From Rhodosorus marinus (lineage: Eukaryota; Rhodophyta; Stylonematophyceae; Stylonematales; Stylonemataceae), in the NCBI GenBank assembly GCA_029953675.1, contig JAMWBK010000004.1, positions 2,912,501 through 2,976,500 of the forward strand: a DNA stretch of 64,000 nucleotides, in the 5' to 3' direction. Numbering within the stretch: position 1 is the first letter of the stretch; every line of letters starts with the position of its first letter. Positions 1 through 10,358 of this stretch are shown here, piece by piece. The position numbers and the translations under genes were made by a program. Under the pieces are notes generated by a model, which saw only the letters and a program-made list of their open reading frames with translations, searched no databases and was not told where the DNA came from.

Positions 1-321
1 TTGATACTAACGGATGATTAGATATGCACACGTACATTCTATCGAGTTCATGCGCGCGCTGTCTGCTCGAGCGCACCAATGAACTCGGGGCGGGACGTGT
101 TCGCCGTTTGAAGCAAGAAGAAAAGGGCCCGAGATCGGGCTTTGGAAGGTGACTTAGGCAGCAGAAGAAGAGAAGGATGACTTGGATTGGCATCGGCGGA
201 GATAAACCGGGTCGCTGAAGACTCAGAGAATCCGTCGCCTAGACGATCGCTCTATATGCCGCACCCCGAACTTGCCATACTGACTTTGAACACGGATCCA
301 TCGAAATAGGCTTTGAGCAGG

Positions 322-440
322 CTTCCGGTTTTACCACCCCTTTGGAAAGCTATGCCGTCCGGCTTTAACCACCACTTTAAAATAGCATACCTTCCGGTTA
401 GGTAACCACCCCTTTGAAATAGTACGCATTCCGGCTTTTA
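322..440. repeat. Degenerate tandem repeat, about 34-37 bp unit
   Basis: Four CCGG-centred units follow each other, with CCGG at 325, 359, 394 and 431. Each is followed by a pattern like TTTAACCACC, then CTTTGAAATAG and TATGC. Spacing is 34, 35 and 37 bp, and the copies differ by substitutions and small indels, so this is an old, decaying minisatellite rather than a recent expansion. Nothing links it to a gene. Confidence 0.6.
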
Positions 441-1187
441 AACCACAAAACCACAAAAAAAAATTTGGGTGGAAAATCGAATTTCTTTCGCATTACCTAC
501 GGCATCGACGTCAAGCGTTTGAGTTAGATGATTTTAATCAATCTTAACGCGATCCTCGCGTTTAGGTGCAACTCCGCAATGCGCTGTTACTGGCGTAACC
601 CAAGTACGGCTCGCATATTAGAGGAACAGACTATCGAATCCCAACAAAAAAATTTATATGTACACCCTGTGTACAGATATCACGCCGACCCTCCCGCAGC
701 TAAGCTCTACTCTACCAAACGGCCCCTTTTTTCGCTCTAGGGCGGGTTGCTTGACCTGTAACAAACCTGCCACACTTCATTATCGCCGAGTTTCGTGCAC
801 AGCATTTCTGGTTCCCAATATCACACTCAACCTCCTCAACCTGCCTCCACACTACAAAAACAACTGGAACTCATCGAGTTCTATGTCACCTTCGCAGACC
901 CGCTCGCGACCAGCAGCTGAAATTGACTTGGGTATCCCTGAATTTGCCGTAGTGCACCTGTAAACCCAGAGATCGAACTGAACCTGCTACCTCTAAATTT
1001 TGCGGCACGCAAAATTTGGGTAAACATATTCTTTCATTCATTCATTCGTTCATGTCAAATTTAGTATCCTTGTTGTTGCTGTACCGCATATCTAAAAATA
1101 GATATATTGGGCGCCTTTGCGCACTGGCAACATACTATATGAAAATATATATGTAAGGTGATAGTGAGCACATAGGGCGATAGTGCA

Positions 1188-1831
1188 ATAGGGCATGCCT
1201 TATCTAGGTTTCGATAGGGCACCGCGATCATGAAAAAACCTCGAGGGGTTACGCCTCGATTCTGAAATACGTTGCACGAGTCGCAATAGGGGCAAGTTTA
1301 TTGATAGGACATGCCCTATGGATGCCCTTCAACCACATCTTCGCCATAGCATCCTTGCTCGACCATATTCAGTGTTCTTACCAACCTTATTCCCCTCAAC
1401 CATCCAACAGAAGTGGCCCTACATGCTCGAACCCTATCCCGTCCGTTTGACAATCAATCCCTCGGCTGCGCTCCATGAGGTTCGCACCGTGAACGTTCGT
1501 GAACTTTAGAGAAGAGTTGCAGAAAAAGCGCAATGCGCTCAAAAAAAAGCTGTGGAGGAGGTTTTTTCGCAGATCGGGGGTGGGGGGGGGGTATCTCTTC
1601 CCCCCTTTGGTCGAGCTCTGTGTCCATTTCGCTCTCCCGAGCTCATGATTGATCCTTGTTGCGATGTTTCGGTGTGACCCAGTCATGTCATGCCGGAAGG
1701 CCCCATAGGACATGGCATAGGGCATCAAAACACTCGCGGGCCCGATCGACGATTTGACCAGCGGATGGGGCACAACTCAGGGCAAAAGCCCTTCAAAATA
1801 AGTGCCGATATACGGATAGGGCGTGCCCTAT
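1188..1831. repeat. Recurring palindromic word ATAGGGCATGCCCTAT
   Basis: A 16-bp self-complementary word recurs with small changes at 1188-1203, 1304-1319, 1705-1720 (half preserved) and 1816-1831. The outer copies also extend similarity into flanking bases, with AATAGGGCA reading inward from both sides. The arrangement could mark the ends and interior of a decayed inverted-repeat element, or a cluster of binding sites. No target-site duplication was found. Confidence 0.4.
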
Positions 1832-3032
1832 TACCACTGTAACATAGCCTATGGAAAACCATCTATGGTCGGCGCACTTCGCCTTAAATTTCCCTAAAAG
1901 AGATGTGGCGCTTTGTTCTTGTGGGTGGATGCGGTCAATTCGTTTTCAGAATGAGGACCCCGATTGTCTCAATCTGATCCAGAGATATCCCAGAGTACGA
2001 TCGGTGCGGCTATGCGATCAATATATAGTTTTTTGGGGGACTGTGAATGAGGGAGGTTCGGATTCAACAATTTACCAACCGCTCCCTGTAGGCACTGCGC
2101 TCTCCTTCGGTCACCTAGAAACAGACGAAATAACATCGATTGTACACGCGGAAGGTAGCCGCTAGGGTTAGTACATGGGATGCATCTACCTGGAGCGTAC
2201 GCTATGACTCGCATCAGAACTGAAGGACAGGCTACAAAGGAGAGGTTCGGCTTTTGACTGTTAAAGGTTCTGACTGTGGATCTCGGCCTCGTGCTCGAAC
2301 AGCGTTTCTCTTGTTGACATAAGATTGTTATCACGAGTTCACGTGACCAGTAGACGAGACCTAACATAATATCGGAGACGTTGTGTTGGCGTGGCACGGC
2401 ATGGAGGGGGAACCTGGAGGTCGTCTGATCCTACATCCATACATGAAATGCCCGAGGTTGAAGCCACACAATGGTTGCAGGCGTTGCGCTCCGTATATCA
2501 GGTCACTTTTCGAGGCTTGACGGCTTATCAGTCTTCTAAAAGGAAGAGGCTGACGTGGATGAGGAACGTTTGGATCTTGTGGGTGTGTGCATGAAGCTCA
2601 CCGCAGGGTTGTATGACCCGTCTTAGCTGTATTGAAGCAGGGGACGCAAGGGAAAGGCACAGGGAGGATGCTCATGCAATTCTCAAGACGCATCAGATTA
2701 GGCTGTATTCGCTGCTTAGCTTGGTTGCTACTGTTGGATTATGTCCAAGTCCCTCCTGCTCCATCGACGGTTGTTATCCCGTTGTTTGTAGCGTTTGTGT
2801 AGATTGTTTTGGATCATTTACGTTTTTGGGGGGCTGGGCGTAAGGGGTTGGGGTTTCCCTAGCACTGGCGTTCAGCTTCTAACATCTCAGGAGGAACAAT
2901 CTGTGTTCCTTGTTCAGCAATTTTGTGGCCGTTTAATAAATACTTTAGAAAGCATCTAGGACTGTGTTGAAGTGGGTTGCACTCGTTTTGGCACAAGACT
3001 AGGTTCTTCTCTTCCGGGACTGTATACAATGC

Positions 3033-3557
3033 CTAATTGCCCAATTGATGGTACCCACCTGGTCTGTCTCCATACCCTACAAGCCGGTTTTGATTGACCA
3101 GATCCATGCCACAAGAAATGTAATATGCCATATGCTTGAAGTAGTTCATCATTATCGTCCGACTTTGTTGATCAACAGATGGAACTGTGTCAATAGCTTC
3201 TTCCATACAAGCTAGCCACTCCTGTGCAGCGGCGTGGCTTATCTTGTAAGGTCCATGCCGTCCGATCAAGGCGGTGTGGCCTTTCGTCGCTGTGTATATC
3301 CTTGGCCCTCCAAATTTCTCCACGAAGAATGTGTACTGGTTGTTTATAGCATGTTCCTTCTCCACATTTGAAAATATTTCCCGAAACCAGCCCTCTCTCG
3401 AATATACAGCAGCGTAAAAAGCCTCAGAAATCTCCCGAATTGTCCCAGGCCCGAGCTTTTCATACAAACCGGCGGTATCGATCTTATCCGCCTCTTCCCT
3501 CTCCACACCAGACAAATCACTAGCTCTTCGCGATAAGTACTCCATCTTTGAACTCAC
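3033..3557 (-). CDS. Truncated (2/2) haemoglobin, group II type
   Basis: This intronless gene encodes 174 residues. The globin core spans about residues 30-155: an AFYAAVYSREGWF segment in the B-helix region, FGGP at 82-85 before the E helix, RHGPYKI with His101 as the likely proximal haem ligand, and Trp114 in QEWLACM at the position where group II truncated globins keep a Trp. Group II members bind O2 or NO and are found in bacteria, plants and algae, and cytosolic gas binding is a family-based guess. The first 30 residues are a non-globin extension without an obvious signal peptide. The start is the first ATG of the frame (3557). Upstream DNA is rich in CCC/CA on the plus strand, so G-rich in the sense of the gene. 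Function beyond haem and gas binding cannot be stated. Confidence 0.85.
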   Translation of the reverse strand: MSSKMEYLSRRASDLSGVEREEADKIDTAGLYEKLGPGTIREISEAFYAAVYSREGWFREIFSNVEKEHAINNQYTFFVEKFGGPRIYTATKGHTALIGRHGPYKISHAAAQEWLACMEEAIDTVPSVDQQSRTIMMNYFKHMAYYISCGMDLVNQNRLVGYGDRPGGYHQLGN

Positions 3558-4246
3558 TCTGCTACACTCTCATGTTCACACCTTTCACATCTCCCATCCC
3601 ACTCTACCTCAATCCATCCCCATCACCTAAAAGAACCATGCTCACCAAACGAAACCCCCACTGCCAACAAAACGAAACATGATCAATTTCATATTTGTAC
3701 TATTTGGTTGTTTATTTGACAGTACATTTATTTTGGTAGTACTAACATACCAATATGCGTAGTGACTTGGTTAACTGTCACCACAATTTCTCCAGCAACA
3801 AATTGCGTGTGCTTAGAAACAAATGCTAGTTTTCCGTTAAAATTGCGATGGACACACTTTTTGCAGAGCTACAAACCGACCCTCTCAAAAATTACGGAAA
3901 TACAAAAGGCACCTTCCTTCGGTCGCGGTTGGGACAGACTGTCTTCACGGGTTACTGTCAGCAAGCGATCAATCTGTTTATGTTAAGGTCAATCATTATA
4001 ATGGTGAAATTATTGTACGATTGTTTCCCTAAGCGATTGCGTTGCAGCTCATCGATTGCCAGTCAGTGTGCGGTGACACAACGTTTGATAATCTGTGCAT
4101 TTTCTGATGAGTGCTATGTTTCATCGAGGATCTTGAGATGGCTGGGCCCCACTGGTACCCAACGAACGTATCTCAGGTCCCGAATATGGAGTATTCTTTG
4201 CATCCAATATCCCGACGTGAAAATATAAAGTCAGGCTTCCGACGTA
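3558..4246. other. Intergenic, no gene seen
   Basis: This stretch lies between two minus-strand genes. Positions 3580-3680 are rich in CCC/CA on the plus strand, which is the upstream side of the haemoglobin gene. The remaining open frames (for example 3848-4228 plus) lack recognisable features and are treated as chance. Confidence 0.5.
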
Positions 4247-5540
4247 TCAAGAGTGTCGAGAGCTCTGACCAAACAAAGTTCCAGCTTGAAGATTCAGGTT
4301 TTCAGGTCCGATAGCCGGAGCTGGTATCGTGTGATTGAATCGTTGCGCGGGTTCCGCGAGAAAGCTATGAGCCAGCGCCGCCTCCGTATTCATCCTCTTA
4401 GCCTGTTCAAATTCCAACAAAGCTTCCGTGAAATCTCGCCCAGCTCTCGACACGCCAGCCCACTCTTGCTCCTTGTACGATATTCTTCCCCCCTGTGTCC
4501 CCAACTCGAAGGCAATCTGCGCGCTATCCATTTTCTCCAAGGGATGGTGCCCAGCAAGAAGATGATAGCAGAGCAGTCCCGAAGCCCACAGGTCCACTTC
4601 TTTTCCACATTTCTGCTTCCTAAAGACTTCCGGAGCAATGTTTACCAGTGCTCCTACAACAAAGTCTTCGGCACGCGTATTGGTTGAGCTGCAGGCGAGG
4701 CCCAAATCTGCAAGTTTCACAATCGGTGTCTCGGGGTCTCCCGGATTGTACTGCATCAAAACGCTGTAGAGGCTGACGTTACGATGTATCACTCCCAGGC
4801 CGTGAAGGTCCCTCAAGGCCGAGAGGACGTGGAACATAATCCACGCGACCTGCCTCTCCGTAAGACTTTGCACTCCCTCTTTCATCATCATACTCCTGAT
4901 AGATCCATAGTCCATAAGCTCTGCCACGATTTGAGCGCTGTCCTTGTCTACAAAAAAGTCGTAAGCGCGAACTACAAACGGACTCCTCACGAATCGAAGG
5001 AAATGAACTTCGCGTGGGAGAAGTATCGCAGCTTCCTTGGCTTTGCTGCCTTTCAAGTCTAGCACCCTCACAGCGACAATATCGTTGGTAGAAACTGTGG
5101 AAGCTAAGAAAACTTTGGAGTATTGTCCTCGGCTAATCTCCCTTTGAAGAGTGTAGTACTTACTAAGACCCTGAATAAGCAAAGCGAAATTAGCACGCGG
5201 CTTTGTCCAGCAGAAAGTCATTCTCACGGAAGGGACTCACATGCTCGTTTGCGGAGACCAACCAGTATCTCCAATCGCTCATCATTGCTACATCGTGAAC
5301 CTCCAGTGCCAATCCATCCAGGATCAGAGTCTTGTTATCAACACCTATTTCAACATCCGGAGCAACCACGCGTAACCTCGGCACCACATCACCTCTACGA
5401 TTGTAGAGCTCTACGCTAGCACCGAATGTCCTGCACCAGTAGTTCCTTCTTCCAAAAGCAGCACGCAGCCTTTTCACTAATCCTTCAACAATTGGCAACT
5501 CATGGAGGTACCCATCACCTTCGTTAGCGGGTTCACCCAT
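4247..5540 (-). CDS. PH-like domain plus protein pseudokinase
   Basis: There are two exons (5540-5241 and 5170-4247) joined in phase 0 across a 70-bp GTGAGT...CAG intron, giving 407 residues. Residues 1-100 resemble a pleckstrin-homology fold (PIVEGLVKRLRAAFGRRNYW, ending in a DWRYWL helix), a moderate call. Residues about 105-372 are a protein kinase fold with intact APE (279-281) and DLWASG (293-298). The catalytic set is degraded: the glycine loop is SRGQYS, the ATP-anchoring Lys is Arg135 (VAVRV), HRD is HRN with Asn231 in place of the catalytic Asp, the following KPEN is replaced by SLYS, and DFG is DLG. From family knowledge such a protein would be a catalytically weak or dead scaffold, with the PH part perhaps binding phosphoinositides. 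The start is the first ATG of exon 1, and a further upstream exon cannot be excluded. Confidence 0.75.
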
Positions 5541-6605
5541 TCTTCCACAACCAATCCAACTCTGCAACCTCAAAAATGCCGACTTGAGGATGAGAGACCA
5601 TCAAGCTACAGGCAATACTATCACAACACAGCAGAGGGGAAAAAAAATCCCCCCACCGCTTGCTAAACCTCCCCGGTCCAGTCCCAAACTCATTCAGCGC
5701 TGTTGCGCACAGTTTAAACGGATGCACATATCTTGCGAACGTCACGAATTAAGGGGACCACAGACTGCAGGCTCTACAGATGATCTTTCTGGATTGCATT
5801 TTTTCCAGCTCCAACTTCTCTTAAGGTGGAGCCGCCTTATTGTCTCAAGGATAAGGATGCCGTTTGAACAGCAGGCCATTGCAACATCCACAACCGCACC
5901 TGAGTTTATGGTTGCAACACAAGGCATCAAGCAGTTCCGATGGTTAAGAGCGGCTATTGATACAGCTGAACTATATGAAGGTCTCTGCAGCTCATCAGAA
6001 GCGTTTAAGATTAGTCGACGATGAGAGTAGACTCTTTGGTATGAATAAAAAAAAAATAGTATCCTGACAGGCTGGTGACCGAACATTCATTGGATTCTGA
6101 TGGAGTATGAAAAGGGAAATAATTAGTCGGAAGAGTGCCGAATAGTTGAAGACCATAACCCCTTGATTATCGTAAATAAATAGATTGAAGTATAATGACA
6201 AACTTGCACACCGTGGATGACGGATTTTAGTAGGTTTTCGAGCTATGATGATGGATGCACTTCCAAAGAGCCATCATCAGCATTGTGAACTCAAGAAGCA
6301 GCGGTGTGAATAGTTTCTAGTAGGTAGATACAATGTATGGAGACAAAATCAGACCTGTTCATTCCCTAGAAGGTAGTTTCGAAGTCGTCCGCGCATCGCT
6401 GGAGGGATGTGAGCTCCACTCAGTAAGCGTCTGGGTTGATTGGCGTGGACGGAGTGTCACCTCTTTCAATCCTGAATCGGACCTTGCGTGACCTGTATAT
6501 TTCCTAGTTGAACGACTCATCAGAAATATTTTATTTTTTTGAGGACGTTCTTGTCTCTTTGCTATCGTGCGAGACTTTTGATAGCTGGTCGGGGGTCGTG
6601 AAAGT
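5541..6605. other. Divergent intergenic region
   Basis: This region separates the minus-strand pseudokinase gene from the plus-strand NAD+ synthetase gene and should hold both promoters. A plus frame at 5584-6024 (146 codons) and a minus frame at 5742-6086 overlap each other. Neither shows a recognisable domain, so I do not call a gene. Confidence 0.45.
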
Positions 6606-9291
6606 ATGCGTCTATGTGCCCTGTCGACATGCTCTTTAAACCAGGTAACGGATGCGGTTGTTCGATCTCATCTTTCCTGTTCTCCACCGCATTTCTTAGC
6701 TTAATGTTCTTGTTCTCTGGGTAGTGGGCTCTGGATTTTGCTGGGAATCTGGAGCGTACGAGAAGGTCGATATATAAAGCAAAGGCGGATGGAGCTCGGT
6801 ATCGACTTGGTCCCGAGCTAGAGCTAACCGTATGTTTGCTGCTCAGTCGATGTCGTCACCAATACGTGATCTGACGTTTCCAACGTCTTTCAAGTAGGGT
6901 TATGGCTGTGAAGATCACTTCCACGAGCCCGAGACCGAGCGGTATGCGTGGGAGGCACTGGACGAACTTCTTCACGACGAAGGTTGTAGAGACATTATCA
7001 TCGATGTGGGTATGCCCGTATGGCACCATGATGTTTGCTACAACTGTCGAGTTTTCTGTCTGGACGGAAAGATTCTCTTAGTAAGGCCCAAGATATCTCT
7101 TGCAGATGATGGAAACTACAGAGAACCTCGATGGTTTGAACTGCAATCAATCTCTTGATCTGGCTTTCTAGCGCGTAGCCCAGATCGCTTAGACAAAAAA
7201 GGGAACTTCTGGCTCCGGCGGAACAGGTTTCGATCATGGCACAGAGACGTCGAGCAGTATCGGCTTCCTCCTTCCGTGGCAGAAACAACCGGTCAGCAAT
7301 ACGTTCCATTCGGTGAGGCTGTACTTGAGCTCGCGGACGCTTGCATAGGAGCAGAAGCATGCGAGGAGCTTTTTACTCTGGACGCGCCTCACGTGCGATA
7401 CGCTTTGGACGGGGTCGACATACTTGGTAACGGGTCAGGATCCCATACTCAACTTCGCAAGCTGGATCTGAGGATCGATCTGATCCGTTCTGCTGCGAAA
7501 AGAGGGGGTGGAGTCTACCTCTATGCCAATCAGATCGGGTGCGATGGAGGTCGTCTTTACTACGACGGCTGCTCGATGATCGCTGTGAACGGTGAGCTCG
7601 TCTCTCAAGGACGGCAGTTTTTTCTCGATGATGAAGTAGAGGTGCGCACAACACCTCCCTAGCATCACTCTGTTCAGTCTTTTCAAGACCTCTCATTCCG
7701 CTCCCCCAGGTCCTGACGTCCATCGTAGACCTGGATGACGTCAGATCATTCAGAAACGCAATAGCGTCTCGATCTGTTCAGGCTGCAGAGGCTAAACCAG
7801 TCCACAGGATTTTCGTTGATTTCAAAGTGTGTTTTTCAGATTCTGATGAGAGAATCAATCGACTTATTCCAGATTCAAGAATCGATCCGAGGTTAGAACC
7901 GAAATATGCTCATAGTCAATCCCCACTAGTTGAGAGTCTCTCCAGCGAGAGGGGACGATACTCTCCGCAACGACTTTTGACATTGTGGATGGCTCACATG
8001 AATCAGCAATAACCCGTTTGTGAACCAGGTACCACAGCAGCGAGGAAGAAATAGCGCTTGGGCCAGCTTGCTGGCTGTGGGACTACCTTCGCAGGAGTGG
8101 TGCAATTGGTTTCCTCCTTCCACTTTCTGGCGGCGCGGATTCGTCTTCAACTGCCGCGCTTGTAGGTTCAATGTGTCAGATGATCGTAGAGGCTGCGGCT
8201 AGCGGTTCCGAGGTGAGGCTGAAAACCCCGTTTCCGTAGTAGTCTGCTCTTCAACGACTGACGATGGCATGCTTTCTGGTATTCAGGTCGTGCTGAGGGA
8301 CATAAGAAGAATAAGTGGTAAAGGTGAAGCGTTTACGCCAACTGACGCCAAGGAATTGGCGTCTATGCTCTTGACCACCTGCTTTATGGGTTCAAAAGGC
8401 AATTCGTCAACGGATACGCGCGACAGAGCCAAGACCTTGGCAGAGGAGATCGGAACGAGCCATATTGATTTCAACATAAACGAGGCAGTGCAAGCGTTTC
8501 TTCGTGTGTTTGCTGAGATATTTCCGTCAGCAGGGAAACCTCAGTTCAAGGCATACGGTGGGAGCTACTATGAGAACCAAGCACTGCAAAACTTACAAGC
8601 ACGGGTTCGCATGGTTTTTGCCTACATGTTGGCGATGCTCACACCTTGGACTCGAGGCCGCTCTGGTTTCATGCTCGTTCTCGGGTCATCCAATGTGGAT
8701 GAGGGACTGAGGGGCTATCTTACCAAGTACGACTGTTCGTCAGCCGACATCAATCCAATCGGAGGTATATCAAAGACGGACCTGAAGCGATTCCTTCGGT
8801 GGGGCAGTCGTCCTGTGGAGGACGGCGGCCTCGGTTATCCGAAATTGCTGGAGGTTGTTGAGGCACCACCGACAGCGGAGCTAGAGCCGCTTACCAGCAC
8901 TTACGCGCAAACAGACGAAGCAGACATGGGCATGACATATGACGAGCTCAGCTGGTTTGGAAGGCTGAGAAAGATTGAGAGATGCGGTCCCCAGGATATG
9001 TTCCTCAAGCTCTTGAGAGTCTGGGACCACCTCAAGCCCAGTCAGGTCGCGCAGAAAGTCAAGTTCTTCTTCAGAATGTACAGCATTAACAGACACAAGA
9101 TGACTACGCTAACACCTAGCTACCATGCCGAGAACTACTCGCCTGAAGACAACAGATTTGACTTAAGGCAGTTTCTGTACCCAACTCAATGGAATTGGCC
9201 GTTCAAAAGGATTGACGCCCTTGTCGAGAAAATGGAGCCCAAATCCTCTGATGCTCCAGAAGAACAAGGAAACAAGAATTCATCATCCTGA
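6606..9291 (+). CDS. NADSYN1: Glutamine-dependent NAD+ synthetase
   Basis: Seven exons (6606-6644, 6725-6829, 6898-7133, 7227-7641, 7710-7891, 8029-8212, 8287-9291) give 721 residues, the usual length of the eukaryotic two-domain enzyme. It amidates nicotinic acid adenine dinucleotide to NAD+ with ATP and glutamine, the last step of NAD+ synthesis in the cytosol. The N-terminal nitrilase-type glutaminase domain has the Glu44-Lys113-Cys172 triad ([22 protein letters not shown]). The C-terminal ATP-pyrophosphatase domain has the P-loop SGGADSSST near residue 355 and the conserved [17 protein letters not shown] and MNRHKMTTL-like ([11 protein letters not shown]) stretches. The start in exon 1 ([13 protein letters not shown]) matches the family N-terminus and is joined by a strong CAG|gtaacg donor. 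Introns are 68-137 bp, and the donors after exons 3 and 5 (GTTTGA, GTTAGA) are weak but fixed by frame and homology. It converges on the F-box gene. Confidence 0.95.
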
Positions 9292-9569
9292 GCTTCATCT
9301 CGTTTAGTTCTTTACCAGAGTCAGTGTTCCTGTCCTTGAAGAAACGCGGTGGAAGCAAGGAGTAGATTGGAAACCTGGTTTTTTCTCTTTCGGCGCCTCA
9401 GGACAACGTACAGCTTGTCATTTCCGTGCGGAGAAGACGAAGGAGCATCGACGCATACGAAAAAAATGTTGTTTCTTTTATGCGTACTTACACAGTTCTT
9501 GCTTTCGCCATATTTCGCGCTTGTTTCCTTTCACCAAAGGAACTGGTTTCTTTGGATTTAGTCAGTTGG

Positions 9570-10358
9570 CTATAGGCATTGGATATCAAAGTTAACTTGC
9601 GGGATTCGATGATTTTGGTCCTCCAAAAACTTGTCAAGCTCGAGCTCGACTCTGACTTCCGCAGGCATGGCCTCGATAGCGCTTTGTCCTCCGGCGTTCT
9701 TAAAGTCCAGTGATGCGCCTCCATCAATCAGTTCAGCTGCGACGAGTACGTTCGCCGCGGTATGAAGCGGTGTATTCATGTTGTTGTCTGTTTCGTTCGG
9801 GTTGGCACCAAGTTTTAGCAGCGTACGAGTGAGCTCTACAGATCCTCTCTTCGCCGCATAGTGTAACGCCGTCACTCCATTCTCATTCTTTTGATGAATG
9901 TTCGCCCCGCTTAGAACAAGCTGTCTAGCAAAACAGTTCCGATTGTACCTGACCGCGGTGTTCAACGGCGTGGACCCAGCCGTATCAACCACATTCGGAT
10001 CTGCTCCATTCCTCAGCAGTAAATAAAAGGCGTCCATATTGTCACAGTAAATCGAAAGGTGAAGCAGGGATCCCCTGGTCACTGGAGTTCCAAAAGCATC
10101 CCAGTCTACAGCGTAGTTCATCAACGCCAAATCCAAGCCCTTCGAAACGTGCACCTGAAGAGGCCCTAATTTCCCAGTTTCAACACACGAGTCAGGGCCA
10201 AACATCTTCGCAGCCTCGATATCCAGCCAAGGTTGCAGCTCCCTCATCATGGAGCTGCTCGTCCCAGCCAATGTAAGCACATCCTTCACGCCACACCATC
10301 TACAGATTCTATACAACAGTTCCTGTGGCAAATCAGACAGTGCAAAGGCTTCCTCCAT
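9570..10358 (-). CDS. F-box and ankyrin-repeat protein
   Basis: This single exon encodes 262 residues. Residues about 5-50 fit an F-box (LSDLPQELLYRICRWCGVKD followed by a helix with TLAGTSSSMM), the motif that docks substrate receptors onto SKP1 of SCF ubiquitin ligases. About residues 95-225 contain four ankyrin repeats, seen in GSLLHLSIYCDN, GSTPLNTAVRYN, GVTALHYAAKRG and MNTPLHTAANV with the usual LLxxGADPN turns. The expected role is an SCF substrate adaptor that recognises targets through the ankyrin stack, and no target can be deduced. The gene lies tail-to-tail with NAD+ synthetase (278-bp gap). Sequence upstream of its ATG on the plus strand is C/A-rich. Confidence 0.8.
   Translation of the reverse strand: MEEAFALSDLPQELLYRICRWCGVKDVLTLAGTSSSMMRELQPWLDIEAAKMFGPDSCVETGKLGPLQVHVSKGLDLALMNYAVDWDAFGTPVTRGSLLHLSIYCDNMDAFYLLLRNGADPNVVDTAGSTPLNTAVRYNRNCFARQLVLSGANIHQKNENGVTALHYAAKRGSVELTRTLLKLGANPNETDNNMNTPLHTAANVLVAAELIDGGASLDFKNAGGQSAIEAMPAEVRVELELDKFLEDQNHRIPQVNFDIQCL

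Larger units (their letters stand above)
1..3032. other. Gene-poor interval with degenerate repeats
   Basis: No open frame here resembles a known protein or shows a convincing start, splice and stop arrangement. The longest frames (about 140 codons near 1969-2397) are unremarkable and overlap on both strands. Visible structure is limited to a CCGG-centred degenerate tandem repeat at about 322-440 and a recurring palindromic word between about 1188 and 1831, both listed separately. A G-rich run sits at about 1575-1590. Decayed mobile DNA is a reasonable guess but is not demonstrated. Confidence 0.5.
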
